Source: Nostoc sp. B(2019)
Lineage (GTDB): Bacteria > Cyanobacteriota > Cyanobacteriia > Cyanobacteriales > Nostocaceae
NCBI RefSeq assembly: GCF_010091925.1
Contig: NZ_WVID01000002.1
Location: forward strand, 52,988 to 116,987
Direction: 5' to 3'
Length of the DNA: 64,000 nt
Below are positions 28,843 through 39,354 of this stretch, in pieces. The notes below the pieces were generated by a model. That model ran no database searches. It had not been told where the DNA came from and worked only from the letters and a program-made list of their open reading frames with translations. Position 1 is the first letter of the stretch. Every line of letters starts with the position of its first letter. The translations under genes and the position numbers were made by a program.

Positions 28843-30040
28843 GTGATTATTCAGCAATTTGCAACTTATAGCGTACTAGGGCTGACTTACCTGGGATTAG
28901 CATTGGGTTACATTCCTGGTTTACGCATGAACCGCGCCACCATAGCTTTGGTCGGGTCTGCCTTTTTAATTGCTTTGGGTGCTCTGAATTTGCAGGAGGC
29001 TTGGCAGGCAATTGATGCCAATACCATCGTATTTTTATTGAGCATGATGGTGGTCAATGCTAACCTATCCTTTGCAGGATTTTTTCGGCGATCGCTGTCG
29101 ATCATATTGAGTGTAACTCGCAGCCCGCTAGGTTTGTTGATTGCCTTAACTTTTGGCAGCGGTATCCTCTCCGCTTTTTTTCTCAATGACACTCTGGCAC
29201 TAATTTTTACACCCTTGACCTTGAGCTTGACTGAAGCTTTGGGTTTAAATCCGATTCCCTACTTACTTGCGATCGCTGGTGCAACTAATATCGGCTCAGT
29301 AGCAACATTGAGCGGTAATCCCCAAAACATCCTAATTGGCTCCTTTTCAGGCATCTCCTATCTAGATTTTCTGCGAGCGTTAGCTCCCGTCGCCCTAAGT
29401 GGCTTGGTAATTCAAATAGGACTACTTATGGCTGCTTTACCCAAATGTGCGCTCTACCCAACCTTGCCAGCAGATACCCACTGGCAACGAACGCATCTTC
29501 AAACCTTTATTTAATAAAAGTTTAGTCATCACCACCGGGCTATTAATTGCATTTACTGTAGGCTTACCCTTAGCGGAGTCTGCTTTAGTAGCTGCTAGCT
29601 TATTGCTAATCACTCGGCGGATCAAACCCCAGCGCATTCTGAAAAAAGTGGATTGGAACTTGTTGGTGATGTTTTCTGGACTGTTCATCCTGACTAGAGC
29701 CACGCAGAAGTTGAATTTGCTACAGCCATTTACCCAAGCGGTTAACTCAGCTGCGAGTTTATTGGGTATAACTGTTCTGCTGTCTAACTTGATTTCTAAT
29801 GTTCCGGCTGTACTCCTACTTCAACCCCTTATTTCTCAGGATGACACCAGATCTTGGCTATTGCTAGCAGCAGGCTCAACTTTAGCAGGCAATCTCACCC
29901 TATTTGGTGCAGTTGCTAACCTGATTACCGTAGAAGCTGCTGCTGAGCTTGGTTACAAGCTGACTTTTTGGGAGCATTTGCGTTTTGGAGTGCCGTTAAC
30001 AGTATGTACTCTGCTTCTAGTTTACTTATTGGTTAACTGA
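28843..30040 (+). pseudogene. Frameshifted SLC13/ArsB-NhaD-type anion transporter
   Basis: Two overlapping frames together encode one ion-transporter-superfamily membrane protein. The first (28843-29514, GTG start) carries AFFLNDTLALIFTPLTLSL and AGATNIGSVATLSGNPQNI, the first substrate-binding hairpin. The second (from about 29450 to 30040) continues with RIFKPLFNKSLV and carries the matching second half, LISNVPAVLLLQP and AGNLTLFGAVANLI. The switch lies near 29490 (THWQR in one frame, NERIFKP in the other) and needs one extra base or two missing bases. It is either a genuine lesion or a sequencing error; the rest looks intact. Confidence 0.8.
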
Positions 30041-30084
30041 ATGTGCGTGAACTAAAAATTAAATAAAATTGGTTATGCGATCAC

Positions 30085-30150
30085 CTCACGTCAAAACGCA
30101 AAGACCCAAAAATTTTCTTTGCGTCTTTGCGCCTTTGCGTGAGATTTTTA
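30085..30150. repeat. CTTTGCG heptamer repeat after rnj
   Basis: TTTGCGTCTTTGCGCCTTTGCGTGAG-type units (written here in part) face an inverted AACGCAAAGACCC on the other arm, so the tract folds. It lies just 3' of the rnj stop on the minus strand and may end that transcript. It is a typical Nostoc-group tandem repeat. Confidence 0.75.
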
Positions 30151-30157
30151 TTATTCC

Positions 30158-31927
30158 TTAAGATGCTACCTGAGCAGCAGTACGAGTCCGTCGCCTTCTA
30201 CCGTCAGCAACTTTCACAGGTGGCTCGTCAGGGATTTGCATTAACAAAGTTACAGATGGTTGACATTGTAATTCTCGACGGATAGAGCGTTGCAATTCCC
30301 GCTCCAAAGTTCCTTGTAATCCACCCCAATCTATATCTGCTGCTTCACCTTCCGCAGCAGCAAATTCTGACCAGCGCACAGTGAGGATTTCTTCAATTCG
30401 CTGTTGTACCCATTTTTGCACAAGCGATCGCTCCATACTTGTCACTACACCGCGCAAATGAATTTCTGGCTTAGCCATGAGTTTGCCATTCCAATCAATA
30501 GCAGCGGCGATGGTAACAATACCTTCTTCTGCCATGCGTTGCCGTTCTTGCAATACCTTGGCACTAACCATTCCAGAACTGGTAGTATCCACAAGCTCTA
30601 TACCAGATGGCACTTTACCTGCAACCCGCAGCGAATCTTCGGTAAGTTCGACTACATCGCCATTCTGGATAATTATCATGTTTTCTGCGGGAATGCCCAT
30701 ACTTTGAGCGGTTTCCGAGTGCTTCACCAGCATCCGATGTTCGCCGTGAACTGGCACAAAAAACTTGGGTCGAGTTAAGGCAATCATCAGTTTTTGGTCT
30801 TCCTGACAGCCGTGACCAGAGACGTGAATCCCTTTATCCCGACCATAGACTACTTTTGCCCCTTGAATCATCAATTTATCAATGGTGTTGACTACAGCGA
30901 TTGTATTTCCGGGAATTGGGTTCGCAGAGAATACTACTGTGTCTCCTTGGCGAATTCTAATGTGGGGGTGTTCTTTGTTAGCAATACGGGTCATGGCTGA
31001 CATTGGTTCACCTTGAGAACCCGTAGTCAGAATCAGCACTCTTTCATCAGGCATGTTACGCACTGCGTGCAATGGTTGCAGCAGATTATCTTCACACTTG
31101 ATGTAACCTAGATTGCGGGCATGAGCAATCAAATTCAGCATAGAACGCCCGACAACCGACACTACACGATTTTGCTTCTTCGCCAGATCCAAAATCATGT
31201 TGATGCGATGGACTGAGGAAGCGAAGGTAGTGACAAATAGTCGCCCAGTGGCTTGACTAAATACTCGGTCAAGATTGGGATAAACTGAACGTTCTGAAGG
31301 GGTGAATCCTGGTACTTCGGAGTTAGTTGAGTCACTTAAAAGCGCCAAAACGCCTTTTTCACCGTGTTCTGCTAGCCGTTGCAAGTCAAACTTTTCACCA
31401 TCTACAGGAGTGTGGTCAATTTTAAAATCTCCGGTGTGGATGACTACACCAAGGGGTGTATGGATGGCAACTGTGAAGCTATCAGCAATGGAGTGCGTGT
31501 TGCGGATATATTCCACTAAAAAGTTTTTGCCAATCCGTACTACATCACGTGGTAAAACTTTTCTTAATTCCGTGCGATCGCGCACTCCTGCTTCTTCCAA
31601 TTTACCCTCTAGCATTGCCATTGCTAGCCTTGGGCCATAAATCACAGGTATGTCAAATTGCTTCAGGTGAAAAGCAATTCCACCAATATGGTCTTCATGA
31701 CCATGGGTAACAATCATCCCTTTAATTTTGTGACGATTTTCCCGTAAATATGTCGTATCTGGCAGAACAATATTTACCCCATGCATTGCCTCTGTAGGAA
31801 ATGCCAATCCTGCATCTAACAGAATAATTTCGTCGTCATACTCGAAAATACAAGTATTTTTTCCAATTTCATGCAAACCGCCCAAAGGAATAATTTTTAG
31901 GGCGGAGTTAGCTTCGTTTTTAGCCAT
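30158..31927 (-). CDS. rnj: Ribonuclease J
   Basis: Metallo-beta-lactamase/beta-CASP ribonuclease with 5'-exonuclease and endonuclease activity, acting in mRNA decay and antisense-RNA surveillance. The zinc motif is VTHGHEDHIGG (about 75-85), with GDFKIDHTPVD and SGHGCQEDQ further on. A beta-CASP insert and a C-terminal domain bring it to 589 residues. The basic tail (DGRRRRTRTAAQVAS) is typical of cyanobacterial RNase J. It lies downstream of dapA and asd on the same strand, the conserved cyanobacterial order. Confidence 0.95.
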   Translation of the reverse strand: MAKNEANSALKIIPLGGLHEIGKNTCIFEYDDEIILLDAGLAFPTEAMHGVNIVLPDTTYLRENRHKIKGMIVTHGHEDHIGGIAFHLKQFDIPVIYGPRLAMAMLEGKLEEAGVRDRTELRKVLPRDVVRIGKNFLVEYIRNTHSIADSFTVAIHTPLGVVIHTGDFKIDHTPVDGEKFDLQRLAEHGEKGVLALLSDSTNSEVPGFTPSERSVYPNLDRVFSQATGRLFVTTFASSVHRINMILDLAKKQNRVVSVVGRSMLNLIAHARNLGYIKCEDNLLQPLHAVRNMPDERVLILTTGSQGEPMSAMTRIANKEHPHIRIRQGDTVVFSANPIPGNTIAVVNTIDKLMIQGAKVVYGRDKGIHVSGHGCQEDQKLMIALTRPKFFVPVHGEHRMLVKHSETAQSMGIPAENMIIIQNGDVVELTEDSLRVAGKVPSGIELVDTTSSGMVSAKVLQERQRMAEEGIVTIAAAIDWNGKLMAKPEIHLRGVVTSMERSLVQKWVQQRIEEILTVRWSEFAAAEGEAADIDWGGLQGTLERELQRSIRRELQCQPSVTLLMQIPDEPPVKVADGRRRRTRTAAQVAS

Positions 31928-32209
31928 TTTCTCCTTAGATTTTTGTTTGTTGTTAATCAGTTGATAGTTAGCGATCTTGTATTTAAAGACAATTTAAGAT
32001 GTCTATTAAGTCAGTCTGAAAGCAACCAAATTTTAATTGTTAGATGTTCAATTTTTTGTTCAATAAAATGGACTGTACAGTGAAGGATTCATAGTATATC
32101 TATTCAGTCCTAACACAGGTATTTAAACTGCAACCTGTTAACAATTATGACCATTGTTTATATCTATCTTTGGCAACTAGCAGATTGCCAGTACTCAATA
32201 AGCTGGTGA

Positions 32210-33097
32210 CTAGATTAAACTAAGTTCTTTAAGAACCACCTCTAACTTTTGACTGACTTCTGAATCCGTTTCTTCGCACAGCGGCGGACGAGTTGAACCA
32301 ACCTCCCAACCTCGAAGTTTCAGTGCTTTTTTAACCGGAATGGGATTTGAAGTTAAAAATAAAGCTTTAAACAACGGAAATAGTTGAAGATGAATTTCAG
32401 TGGCAACTTCAATTTTCCCCGTACTAAAAGCTTGGATCATCTGCTGTAGTTGGTTTCCTACCAGATGAGAAGCCACACTTACAACACCCTTTGCCCCGAT
32501 TGCTAACAAGGGCAAAGTCATGTAATCATCCCCAGAGTATATCTGGAACTCTTTTGGTGTCAAGCGGCGAATTTCGCTTGCCTGATCTATGTTACCAGTG
32601 GATTCTTTAATCCCGACAATATTGTTGACCTTAGCTAACCGGGCAACTGTTTCTGGCTGAAGGTTTTGTCCGGTACGACCAGGGATATTGTATAACAACA
32701 ATGGTAGGTCGGGACAGGCTTGTGCTATCGCCTGAAAGTGCGCTTCTAGTCCTGCTTGCGGCGGTTTGTTGTAATAAGGAACAACTTGTAAGGAACCATG
32801 GACTCCTATTTTAGCTGCTTTTTGGGTTGCTGCGATCGCTTCTTTGGTGGAATTGGAGCCACACCCTGCTATAACTTTGGCTTTTCCTGCCACAGCCTGC
32901 AATACCTCGACAAACAACTGGTATTCCTCGTCCCAAGTCAGGGTAGGAGATTCCCCTGTTGTACCGCACACCACCAATGTATCTGTACCGTTGCTTACTA
33001 GATACGCTGCCAGTTCTGCGGCTACATCATAGTTGACACTACCGTCTGCTTTAAACGGTGTAATCATAGCGGTTAAAACGCTGCCAAAATCTCCCAC
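32210..33097 (-). CDS. dapA: 4-hydroxy-tetrahydrodipicolinate synthase
   Basis: Condenses pyruvate with aspartate semialdehyde in the lysine/diaminopimelate pathway. It is a TIM-barrel class I aldolase. The Schiff-base Lys is in [11 protein letters not shown] (about 160-170), Tyr is in [13 protein letters not shown], and the substrate loop is [15 protein letters not shown]. 295 residues is the usual length. It follows asd on the same strand (about 125 nt apart), so substrate maker and user are adjacent. Identification is secure. Confidence 0.97.
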   Translation of the reverse strand: MGDFGSVLTAMITPFKADGSVNYDVAAELAAYLVSNGTDTLVVCGTTGESPTLTWDEEYQLFVEVLQAVAGKAKVIAGCGSNSTKEAIAATQKAAKIGVHGSLQVVPYYNKPPQAGLEAHFQAIAQACPDLPLLLYNIPGRTGQNLQPETVARLAKVNNIVGIKESTGNIDQASEIRRLTPKEFQIYSGDDYMTLPLLAIGAKGVVSVASHLVGNQLQQMIQAFSTGKIEVATEIHLQLFPLFKALFLTSNPIPVKKALKLRGWEVGSTRPPLCEETDSEVSQKLEVVLKELSLI

Positions 33098-33221
33098 CCT
33101 CTTTTCACTCCTAAATTACCCTCTTTGTTCTTGTATCTTGGTGGATTTATATTGTAATAACCTATCCGTAAATTGCTTTCAAGCGTGATTCCCACATTTG
33201 TCCTTTGTTTTTAACTAATGA

Positions 33222-34265
33222 CTAGCTTGAAACGTATGCCTTACTAACTTTAAGTAGATTTTTTTCAACCAACAACTCGGCAATTTGTACTGCATTCAAT
33301 GCTGCGCCTTTTCGGATTTGATCACCACACAGCCAAAGTTCTAAGCCGCATGGATGAGAAATATCTTGTCGAATTCTTCCTACTAAAACTTCATCTTTAC
33401 CAGTTGCTTCAATTGGCATGGGAAAATGATTAGTTTCCCAATTTTCTACCAATTTTACTCCGGGGGAGTGATTTAAAATTTCTCTGGCTTCATCTGAACT
33501 AAAAGGACTTTCAAATTCGAGATTAATTGCTTCTGAATGAGCACGTAGTACGGGAACCCGTACACAAGTGGCGGTAATTCTGATTTGTTGCGTGCCAAAA
33601 ATTTTTCGGGTTTCGTTGACCATTTTCATTTCTTCTTCACAATACCCCAAATCATTTAATGGGGAGTTATGTGGGAATAAATTAAATGCCAACGGGTAAG
33701 GTAATACCTCGGCAACTGGTGAATGTCCTTGTAATATAGCGCTTGTTTGGGTTTTGACTTCTGCCATTGCTTTTGCCCCAGCACCACTAGCAGATTGGTA
33801 AGTAGAGACTACAATACGTTGTACTGGTCTAACTTTATGCAAGGGCCATACTGCCAGTGTCATTAAAATTGTAGTGCAGTTAGGGTTGGCAATAATGCCT
33901 TGGTGATTAGCGGCAGCTAATGGATTCACCTCTGGCACTACTAACGGTACTTCTGGATTCATCCGAAAAGCACTAGAGTTATCTATTACCACTGCACCCT
34001 TTTGTGTTGCAATTGCTGCCCAAGTTTTGGATGTGGAACCACCTGCACTAGCTAGTACCAAGTCTACATTTTCAAAGGCGCGATCGCTCACTGGCTCAAC
34101 TGTTAAATTTTCTCCTTTAAACCGTAGCGTCCGTCCTGCACTTCGCTCTGATGCCAATAACTTCAAATCAGCAATAGGGAAATTACGGTGCTCCAGTAAT
34201 TCCAGCAACTCTGTGCCAACAGCACCAGTTGCTCCCAAAATAGCTACACGATAGGATTTAGACAA
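33222..34265 (-). CDS. asd: Aspartate-semialdehyde dehydrogenase
   Basis: NADPH-dependent reduction of aspartyl phosphate, the branch point to lysine, threonine and methionine. The N-terminal Rossmann motif AILGATGAVGTELL, the catalytic Cys in IIANPNCTTILM (about 128-139) and the substrate-binding STYQSASGAG are present. 347 residues is normal. An AAGGAGGAAG ribosome site precedes the start. It is the first gene of asd-dapA-rnj and diverges from tig across a 1-kb spacer. Confidence 0.97.
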   Translation of the reverse strand: MSKSYRVAILGATGAVGTELLELLEHRNFPIADLKLLASERSAGRTLRFKGENLTVEPVSDRAFENVDLVLASAGGSTSKTWAAIATQKGAVVIDNSSAFRMNPEVPLVVPEVNPLAAANHQGIIANPNCTTILMTLAVWPLHKVRPVQRIVVSTYQSASGAGAKAMAEVKTQTSAILQGHSPVAEVLPYPLAFNLFPHNSPLNDLGYCEEEMKMVNETRKIFGTQQIRITATCVRVPVLRAHSEAINLEFESPFSSDEAREILNHSPGVKLVENWETNHFPMPIEATGKDEVLVGRIRQDISHPCGLELWLCGDQIRKGAALNAVQIAELLVEKNLLKVSKAYVSS

Positions 34266-35288
34266 CCTGGCTTCCTCCTTTAAGAGGTTTATGTACGATT
34301 CTTTTGAAAAGTTTATTATTTAATTTATGTACATCTAAAGGATAATATGCAGTCATTTATATAGATTTGAATACTTTTAGTTTTTCTCTAATTTAATAGA
34401 TTTATATGAATTTAATACATTTATTTTTTTGATGATATGAGTTTAAGTTAAGTGATGTTGCAATTTACAACAATTTTCACTCAACTTTATTCGTGAAATT
34501 AAACTCTATATTCTACATAGTATATAACAAACTACTATTCAGCAGAAAGTAGAGATATCTGCACTTAGACGTGTCACTTCTAAAAAAAACAAGTGTATTG
34601 CCTGTAAAGTTTCTTGCTAGGACGATGAATGTACTATGATCCGGGGAAATTTAACCGTGTATAATAAGTTGTTGAGTAAAGCAATAGGTATGGCAATGTC
34701 CTAGAATGCAGTCAGACCGAATGGTACAACTGACTCAACCTTGGAGTTATGAACTGCTGGTTGAAAACTAGGATATCACGGTGTTAGCTCTCTGAATAAT
34801 AAGTCCTGAGTTCAAAATGCTAAATTTAAGGTAAGAAAACCGTAAAACGAAGAATATTGATATAGTTTTTCAACATTAATACTCAAGACTCAGCGAAAAC
34901 TCTGAGATGCGAAAGCCTCTGATGGTCTGTATCACTGCCGAGATGTGCAAGACTTTGCGCGTCTCCCTTATATCCAAAAGTACACAAAAAACCGTTATTT
35001 CAGAACAGTTGGGTATTAAGACCCGCATCCCGATGGCTTCGCTTTCCTCCAAGGGCGAAAAGAAATTCAGTGACTTATTACTAATTGTTATGGCGGTAAA
35101 ATGTTTAGTCCTTTGTCATTGGCAGTAAACTGGATCTCTGCCCCAAGAGAAATATCTATCCTAAAGATCTGATAATGTCTTGTGGCCATCTGTCATAACA
35201 GTCAAGAGACATCAAGCCAGAAACGCGATTAATCGTGCCTTGTGTGTACTCGGAGTTTAAAATACCAGCAGAAAACTAGAGACGTAGC
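34266..35288. other. One-kilobase divergent spacer between asd and tig
   Basis: AT-rich near asd and more balanced toward tig. A 73-codon frame at 34907-35128 shows no recognisable protein features, and I do not call it. A long tig leader or an unrecognised RNA gene is possible; no terminator, riboswitch or known RNA motif could be identified by eye. Confidence 0.4.
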
Positions 35289-36716
35289 ATGAAAGTCACC
35301 CAGGAGAAACTTCCCGCCAGCCAAATTGGTTTGGAAATAGAGATTACGCCGGAAATTACCAAGCAAACTTACGAACAGGTCATTAAAAACTTAGCTAGCA
35401 CTGCCAATATTCCTGGGTTTCGCAAGGGCAAAGTGCCTCGACCGATATTGCTACAGCGCCTAGGTATCACTCGAATCAAGGCAGCAGCGCTAGAAGAACT
35501 AATTCAAGATGGCATTGAACAAGCAGTCAAACAAGAAGCTATCCAGGCAATTGGTCAGCCACAATTGCGCTCCTCGTTTGAGGACTTGATTAATAATTAT
35601 GAACCAGGAAAACCCCTGACCATTTCCGCTGCTGTCGATGTGGAACCAGAAATAAATCTGGTGCAGTACACCGATTTGCAAGCCACAGCGGAGGAAGTCA
35701 AGTACGATCCAACTCAAGTTGAGAGCGTCCTGGATAAGGAACGTGAAGAATTGGCGACACTGATTCCTGTGGAAGGACGTGCAGCCCAATTCGGCGATAT
35801 TGCCGTAGTCGATTTTAAAGGTATGCTCGCTAAAGCTGAGGGCGAAGACGAAACAGCCGAACCAACACCAATTCCCGGTGGTGAAGCAACTGATTTTCAA
35901 CTAGAGTTGCAGGAAGATAAGTTTATTCCAGGTTTCGTCTCTGGCATGATAGGGATGAATCCTGGAGAAACCAGAGAAATTTCGGCTCAGTTCCCAGATC
36001 CTTATGTCAACGAAGAATTAGCTGGAAAAGCGGCAACTTTCACGGTAACAATCAAAGAATTAAAGGAAAAAGAGCTACCAGAATTGAATGATGACTTTGC
36101 CCAAGAAGTCAGCGATTTTGAAACTTTGGCGGAATTACGTGCTTCTCTAGAAGATCGATATCAAAAAGAAGCTGAGGATAAAACCAAAACAAATAAGCAG
36201 GAAGCACTGTTAGTAGAGCTGCTCAAGCATGTAGAAGTTGATTTACCAGCAACGTTGATTGAGCAAGAAGTGGATGCGATGTTGACGCAAACAGCGATTC
36301 GCCTATCACAACAGGGATTGGATGTCAAGAAGTTGTTTACTCAAGATATTATTCCTCAGTTGCGGGAGCGATCGCGTACTGAGGCGATTGAACGTCTAAA
36401 GCGCTCCCTGTCCTTGCGGGAAATCAGTAAACGCGAATCGATCCAGGTGACACCAGAAGAAATTCAAGCCAGAGTCACAGAACTGTTAGAGCAGTATACA
36501 GATCAAGATATTGACGCCGAAAGACTGCAATCAGTCGTGGAAAACGAACTATTAACTGAAAAAATCATTGATTGGCTGCTGGCACATTCATCAGTTGAAC
36601 TTGTACCTGAAGGTTCTTTGAGTGCTACAGAAGAAACTGAAGCAGCAGAATCAGATGCTCCTCAGATAGAGGAAGAAAGTAGCGAAGTGCCTACAGAAGC
36701 CATAGAAGGGCAATAA
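35289..36716 (+). CDS. tig: Trigger factor
   Basis: Ribosome-associated chaperone and peptidyl-prolyl isomerase that meets nascent chains at the exit tunnel. The ribosome-binding signature appears as PGFRKGKVPRPILLQRLG (about 44-61). The FKBP-type isomerase domain lies at about 160-250 (FGDIAVVDFKG, PGFVSGMIGMNPGE), followed by the helical C-terminal cradle. The tail is very acidic (ESSEVPTEAIEGQ). 475 residues fits. It heads tig-clpP-clpX, a widespread bacterial order joining folding and proteolysis. Confidence 0.96.
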   Translation: MKVTQEKLPASQIGLEIEITPEITKQTYEQVIKNLASTANIPGFRKGKVPRPILLQRLGITRIKAAALEELIQDGIEQAVKQEAIQAIGQPQLRSSFEDLINNYEPGKPLTISAAVDVEPEINLVQYTDLQATAEEVKYDPTQVESVLDKEREELATLIPVEGRAAQFGDIAVVDFKGMLAKAEGEDETAEPTPIPGGEATDFQLELQEDKFIPGFVSGMIGMNPGETREISAQFPDPYVNEELAGKAATFTVTIKELKEKELPELNDDFAQEVSDFETLAELRASLEDRYQKEAEDKTKTNKQEALLVELLKHVEVDLPATLIEQEVDAMLTQTAIRLSQQGLDVKKLFTQDIIPQLRERSRTEAIERLKRSLSLREISKRESIQVTPEEIQARVTELLEQYTDQDIDAERLQSVVENELLTEKIIDWLLAHSSVELVPEGSLSATEETEAAESDAPQIEEESSEVPTEAIEGQ

Positions 36717-37083
36717 AAATTCCAACACCAATGAGTCTACCAGTCCTAAGTTAAGGAATTGGTGAGATAAGGAAAATCAGAAAGGGAGAAAAATTCAAAA
36801 TTACTTTCACCCTGCAACTCAGCACGGGCTAAACGCCTCTCTACCGTTAACACGACTCAGGACTGGAATAAGCCAGAATCATGAAGGAATCTTCAACAAA
36901 TAGCTACGTTGTTACCGTCTTAGCTTAATACTGGGTTGCACGAGAGGAATTTATATGAGGCATAATGGTTAACACGTAGCTCAAATAAAAATCCCATCCT
37001 TAACAGAAGCAGCGTACGCCCTTGGTGTTAGCAAAGCGATCGCTGCTCTAGCTTCTATCCCACTTATTGCCAAATGTTCTTGT
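36717..37083. other. tig-clpP spacer with interspersed repeat
   Basis: Positions about 36824-36868 hold a repeat (CAGCACGGGCTAAACGCC and ACACGACTCAGGACTGG) that is a variant of the one at 6868-6905. The rest is likely leader for clpP, with a HIP1 site near 37036. No gene is seen. Confidence 0.6.
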
Positions 37084-37782
37084 ATGCTTGTATCACAGTC
37101 GGGAAATTACCCAATCAGCAGTTCCAGTCTTACAAAAATTAACTCCCAGTTGAACAGCCCTAGCAACATCGTGCCGATGGTGGTAGAACAATCTGGTATG
37201 GGAGAAAGGGCTTTCGACATCTACTCTCGCCTGCTGCGAGAGCGGATTATTTTTTTGGGAACCCCAATAGACGATGCCGTAGCCAATTCAATTGTGGCTC
37301 AGTTGTTGTTCCTCGACGCCGAAGACTCAGAAAAGGACATTCAACTTTACGTTAATTCTCCTGGTGGCTCGGTATACGCAGGGATGGCAATCTATGATAC
37401 AATACAGCAAATTCGTCCTGATGTTGTCACCATCTGTTTTGGATTAGCCGCGAGCATGGGGGCATTTTTGTTAACAGCAGGGGCTGCGGGTAAGCGTATG
37501 TCTTTGCCCGACTCTCGCATCATGATTCATCAACCACTGGGTGGCGCTCAAGGGCAAGCTATTGACATAGAAATTCAAGCCAGAGAAATTCTTTATATTA
37601 AGGCTAAGTTGAATCAGTTAATGGCTCAGCATACTGGTCAGCCCTTAGAGAGAATTGAAGCAGATACTGAGCGCGACTTTTTTATGTCGGCAGAAGAGGC
37701 AAAGAACTACGGTTTGATCGATCAAGTTATTTCCAGACAAAATCTTCCCACAGCAGGGGAAAACGTCACCATTCTGAAATAA
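37084..37782 (+). CDS. clpP: ATP-dependent Clp protease proteolytic subunit
   Basis: Serine protease subunit that forms the degradation chamber with ClpX. The catalytic Ser is in [11 protein letters not shown] (about 121-131), His is in [13 protein letters not shown], and the Asp lies in the ADTERDFF region. 232 residues, including an N-terminal extension of about 35 residues before the conserved [19 protein letters not shown]. It ends 9 nt before clpX, so the two are cotranscribed. This is the copy partnered with ClpX among the several ClpP/R paralogues of cyanobacteria. Confidence 0.96.
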   Translation: MLVSQSGNYPISSSSLTKINSQLNSPSNIVPMVVEQSGMGERAFDIYSRLLRERIIFLGTPIDDAVANSIVAQLLFLDAEDSEKDIQLYVNSPGGSVYAGMAIYDTIQQIRPDVVTICFGLAASMGAFLLTAGAAGKRMSLPDSRIMIHQPLGGAQGQAIDIEIQAREILYIKAKLNQLMAQHTGQPLERIEADTERDFFMSAEEAKNYGLIDQVISRQNLPTAGENVTILK

Positions 37783-37791
37783 GAGGCTGGT

Positions 37792-39135
37792 ATGTCTAAG
37801 TACGACTCCCATTTAAAATGTTCGTTTTGTGGCAAGTCTCAAGAGCAGGTGCGTAAATTGATCGCGGGGCCGGGAGTCTACATCTGCGATGAATGCGTTG
37901 ACTTGTGTAATGAAATACTAGATGAGGAGTTACTCGACACGAATGGTGCAGCAGCGCAACCTGCACCACGGTCAGAACCGCCTCAAAAACGTCGCGCCCG
38001 TTCTTCTAATCTCTCGTTTAATCAAATACCCAAGCCAAGAGAGATTAAAAAGTATCTAGACGAACACGTCATTGGTCAAGACGAAGCCAAGAAGGTGTTG
38101 TCAGTCGCGGTTTACAATCACTACAAGCGGCTAGCGGTCATTCAATCTAAAGCCAGTGGCAAAGGTGGAGGAGCGGATGATGCGGTAGAGTTGCAAAAGT
38201 CTAATATTTTGTTAATTGGCCCGACTGGTTGCGGTAAAACTCTCTTGGCACAAACCCTAGCGAAAATTCTGGATGTGCCCTTTGCTGTCGCCGATGCCAC
38301 GACGCTGACGGAAGCGGGGTATGTGGGAGAGGATGTAGAAAATATCTTGCTGCGACTGTTGCAGGTGGCAGATTTGGATGTAGAAGAAGCACAGCGGGGA
38401 ATTATCTACATCGACGAAATTGATAAAATTGCTCGCAAGAGCGAGAACCCCTCAATTACACGCGATGTTTCTGGCGAAGGTGTGCAGCAAGCTTTGCTAA
38501 AAATGTTAGAGGGGACGATCGCTAACGTACCACCTCAAGGAGGACGGAAGCATCCCTATCAAGACTGCATCCAGATTGATACCAGTAATATCCTGTTCGT
38601 CTGTGGTGGTGCCTTCGTAGGTTTAGAAAAGGTTGTGGATCAGAGAGTTGGCAAAAAAGCAATAGGCTTTGTGCAACCGGGAGAAGGTCAGTCAAAGGAA
38701 AAACGGGCAGCAGATACTCTGCGTCATCTAGAACCGGACGACTTAGTCAAGTTTGGCATGATTCCAGAATTTATTGGGCGGGTGCCAATGGTAGCGGTAG
38801 TGGAGCCATTAGATGAAGAAGCGCTGATGGCGATTCTCACCCAACCACGCAGTGCCTTGGTGAAGCAGTACCAAAAGCTGCTGAAGATGGATAATGTCCA
38901 GCTAGACTTTAAACAAGAAGCTTTGCGAGCGATCGCTCAAGAAGCTTACCGTCGTAAAACCGGTGCTAGAGCGCTACGGGGTATTGTGGAAGAACTGATG
39001 CTGGATGTAATGTACGAGTTACCATCCCGTAAGGACGTAACGCGCTGCACAGTAACGCGGGAGATGGTTGAGAAACGATCAACCGCCGAACTGATAATGC
39101 ATCCATCTTCACTACCGAAGCCGGAATCAGCTTAA
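37792..39135 (+). CDS. clpX: ClpX ATPase subunit
   Basis: AAA+ unfoldase that feeds substrates to ClpP. The N-terminal zinc-binding domain has four cysteines in [10 protein letters not shown] and ICDECVDLC. Walker A is [10 protein letters not shown] (about 141-150), Walker B is [11 protein letters not shown], and the [20 protein letters not shown] region and the sensor-2 [12 protein letters not shown] are intact. The IGF-type ClpP-docking loop appears as [11 protein letters not shown]. 447 residues is normal. A GAGG site lies just before the ATG. It is followed by repeats. Confidence 0.97.
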   Translation: MSKYDSHLKCSFCGKSQEQVRKLIAGPGVYICDECVDLCNEILDEELLDTNGAAAQPAPRSEPPQKRRARSSNLSFNQIPKPREIKKYLDEHVIGQDEAKKVLSVAVYNHYKRLAVIQSKASGKGGGADDAVELQKSNILLIGPTGCGKTLLAQTLAKILDVPFAVADATTLTEAGYVGEDVENILLRLLQVADLDVEEAQRGIIYIDEIDKIARKSENPSITRDVSGEGVQQALLKMLEGTIANVPPQGGRKHPYQDCIQIDTSNILFVCGGAFVGLEKVVDQRVGKKAIGFVQPGEGQSKEKRAADTLRHLEPDDLVKFGMIPEFIGRVPMVAVVEPLDEEALMAILTQPRSALVKQYQKLLKMDNVQLDFKQEALRAIAQEAYRRKTGARALRGIVEELMLDVMYELPSRKDVTRCTVTREMVEKRSTAELIMHPSSLPKPESA

Positions 39136-39234
39136 TAGTCATTAGTCATTATCAGCCAGCGTGGTGGGGGTTCCCCGTTGTAGTAACTGGCGTTCATTAG
39201 TCATTTAGCAAAATAAAAATGACTAATGCTAAAG

Positions 39235-39353
39235 GACAAAGCGCAAAGTCACAAGCCTTGGCTTCCTTGGCTCAGATGGCAGTTCCTCTAAGCGGGGGAA
39301 CCTCGCCAACGGACTGCCTCAACTTTGTAAGAGAGGACAAAGGACAAATGACA
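39235..39353. repeat. Second copy of the composite repeat (see 3189-3350)
   Basis: The boundary blocks GACAAAGCGCAAAGTC (39235-39250) and the 33-nt block at 39321-39353 match those at 3189-3204 and 3318-3350, the latter with one mismatch. The core differs (CCTTGGCTTCCTTGGC, CTAAGCGGGGGAACC). Again the right end abuts a start codon. Confidence 0.8.
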
Positions 39354-39354
39354 A

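Noticed and set aside
28646..28846. 66-codon frame upstream of the anion transporter
   Set aside because: No recognisable protein features, and part of it matches a dispersed palindromic repeat.
34907..35128. 73-codon frame upstream of tig
   Set aside because: Odd composition and no family resemblance; likely chance.
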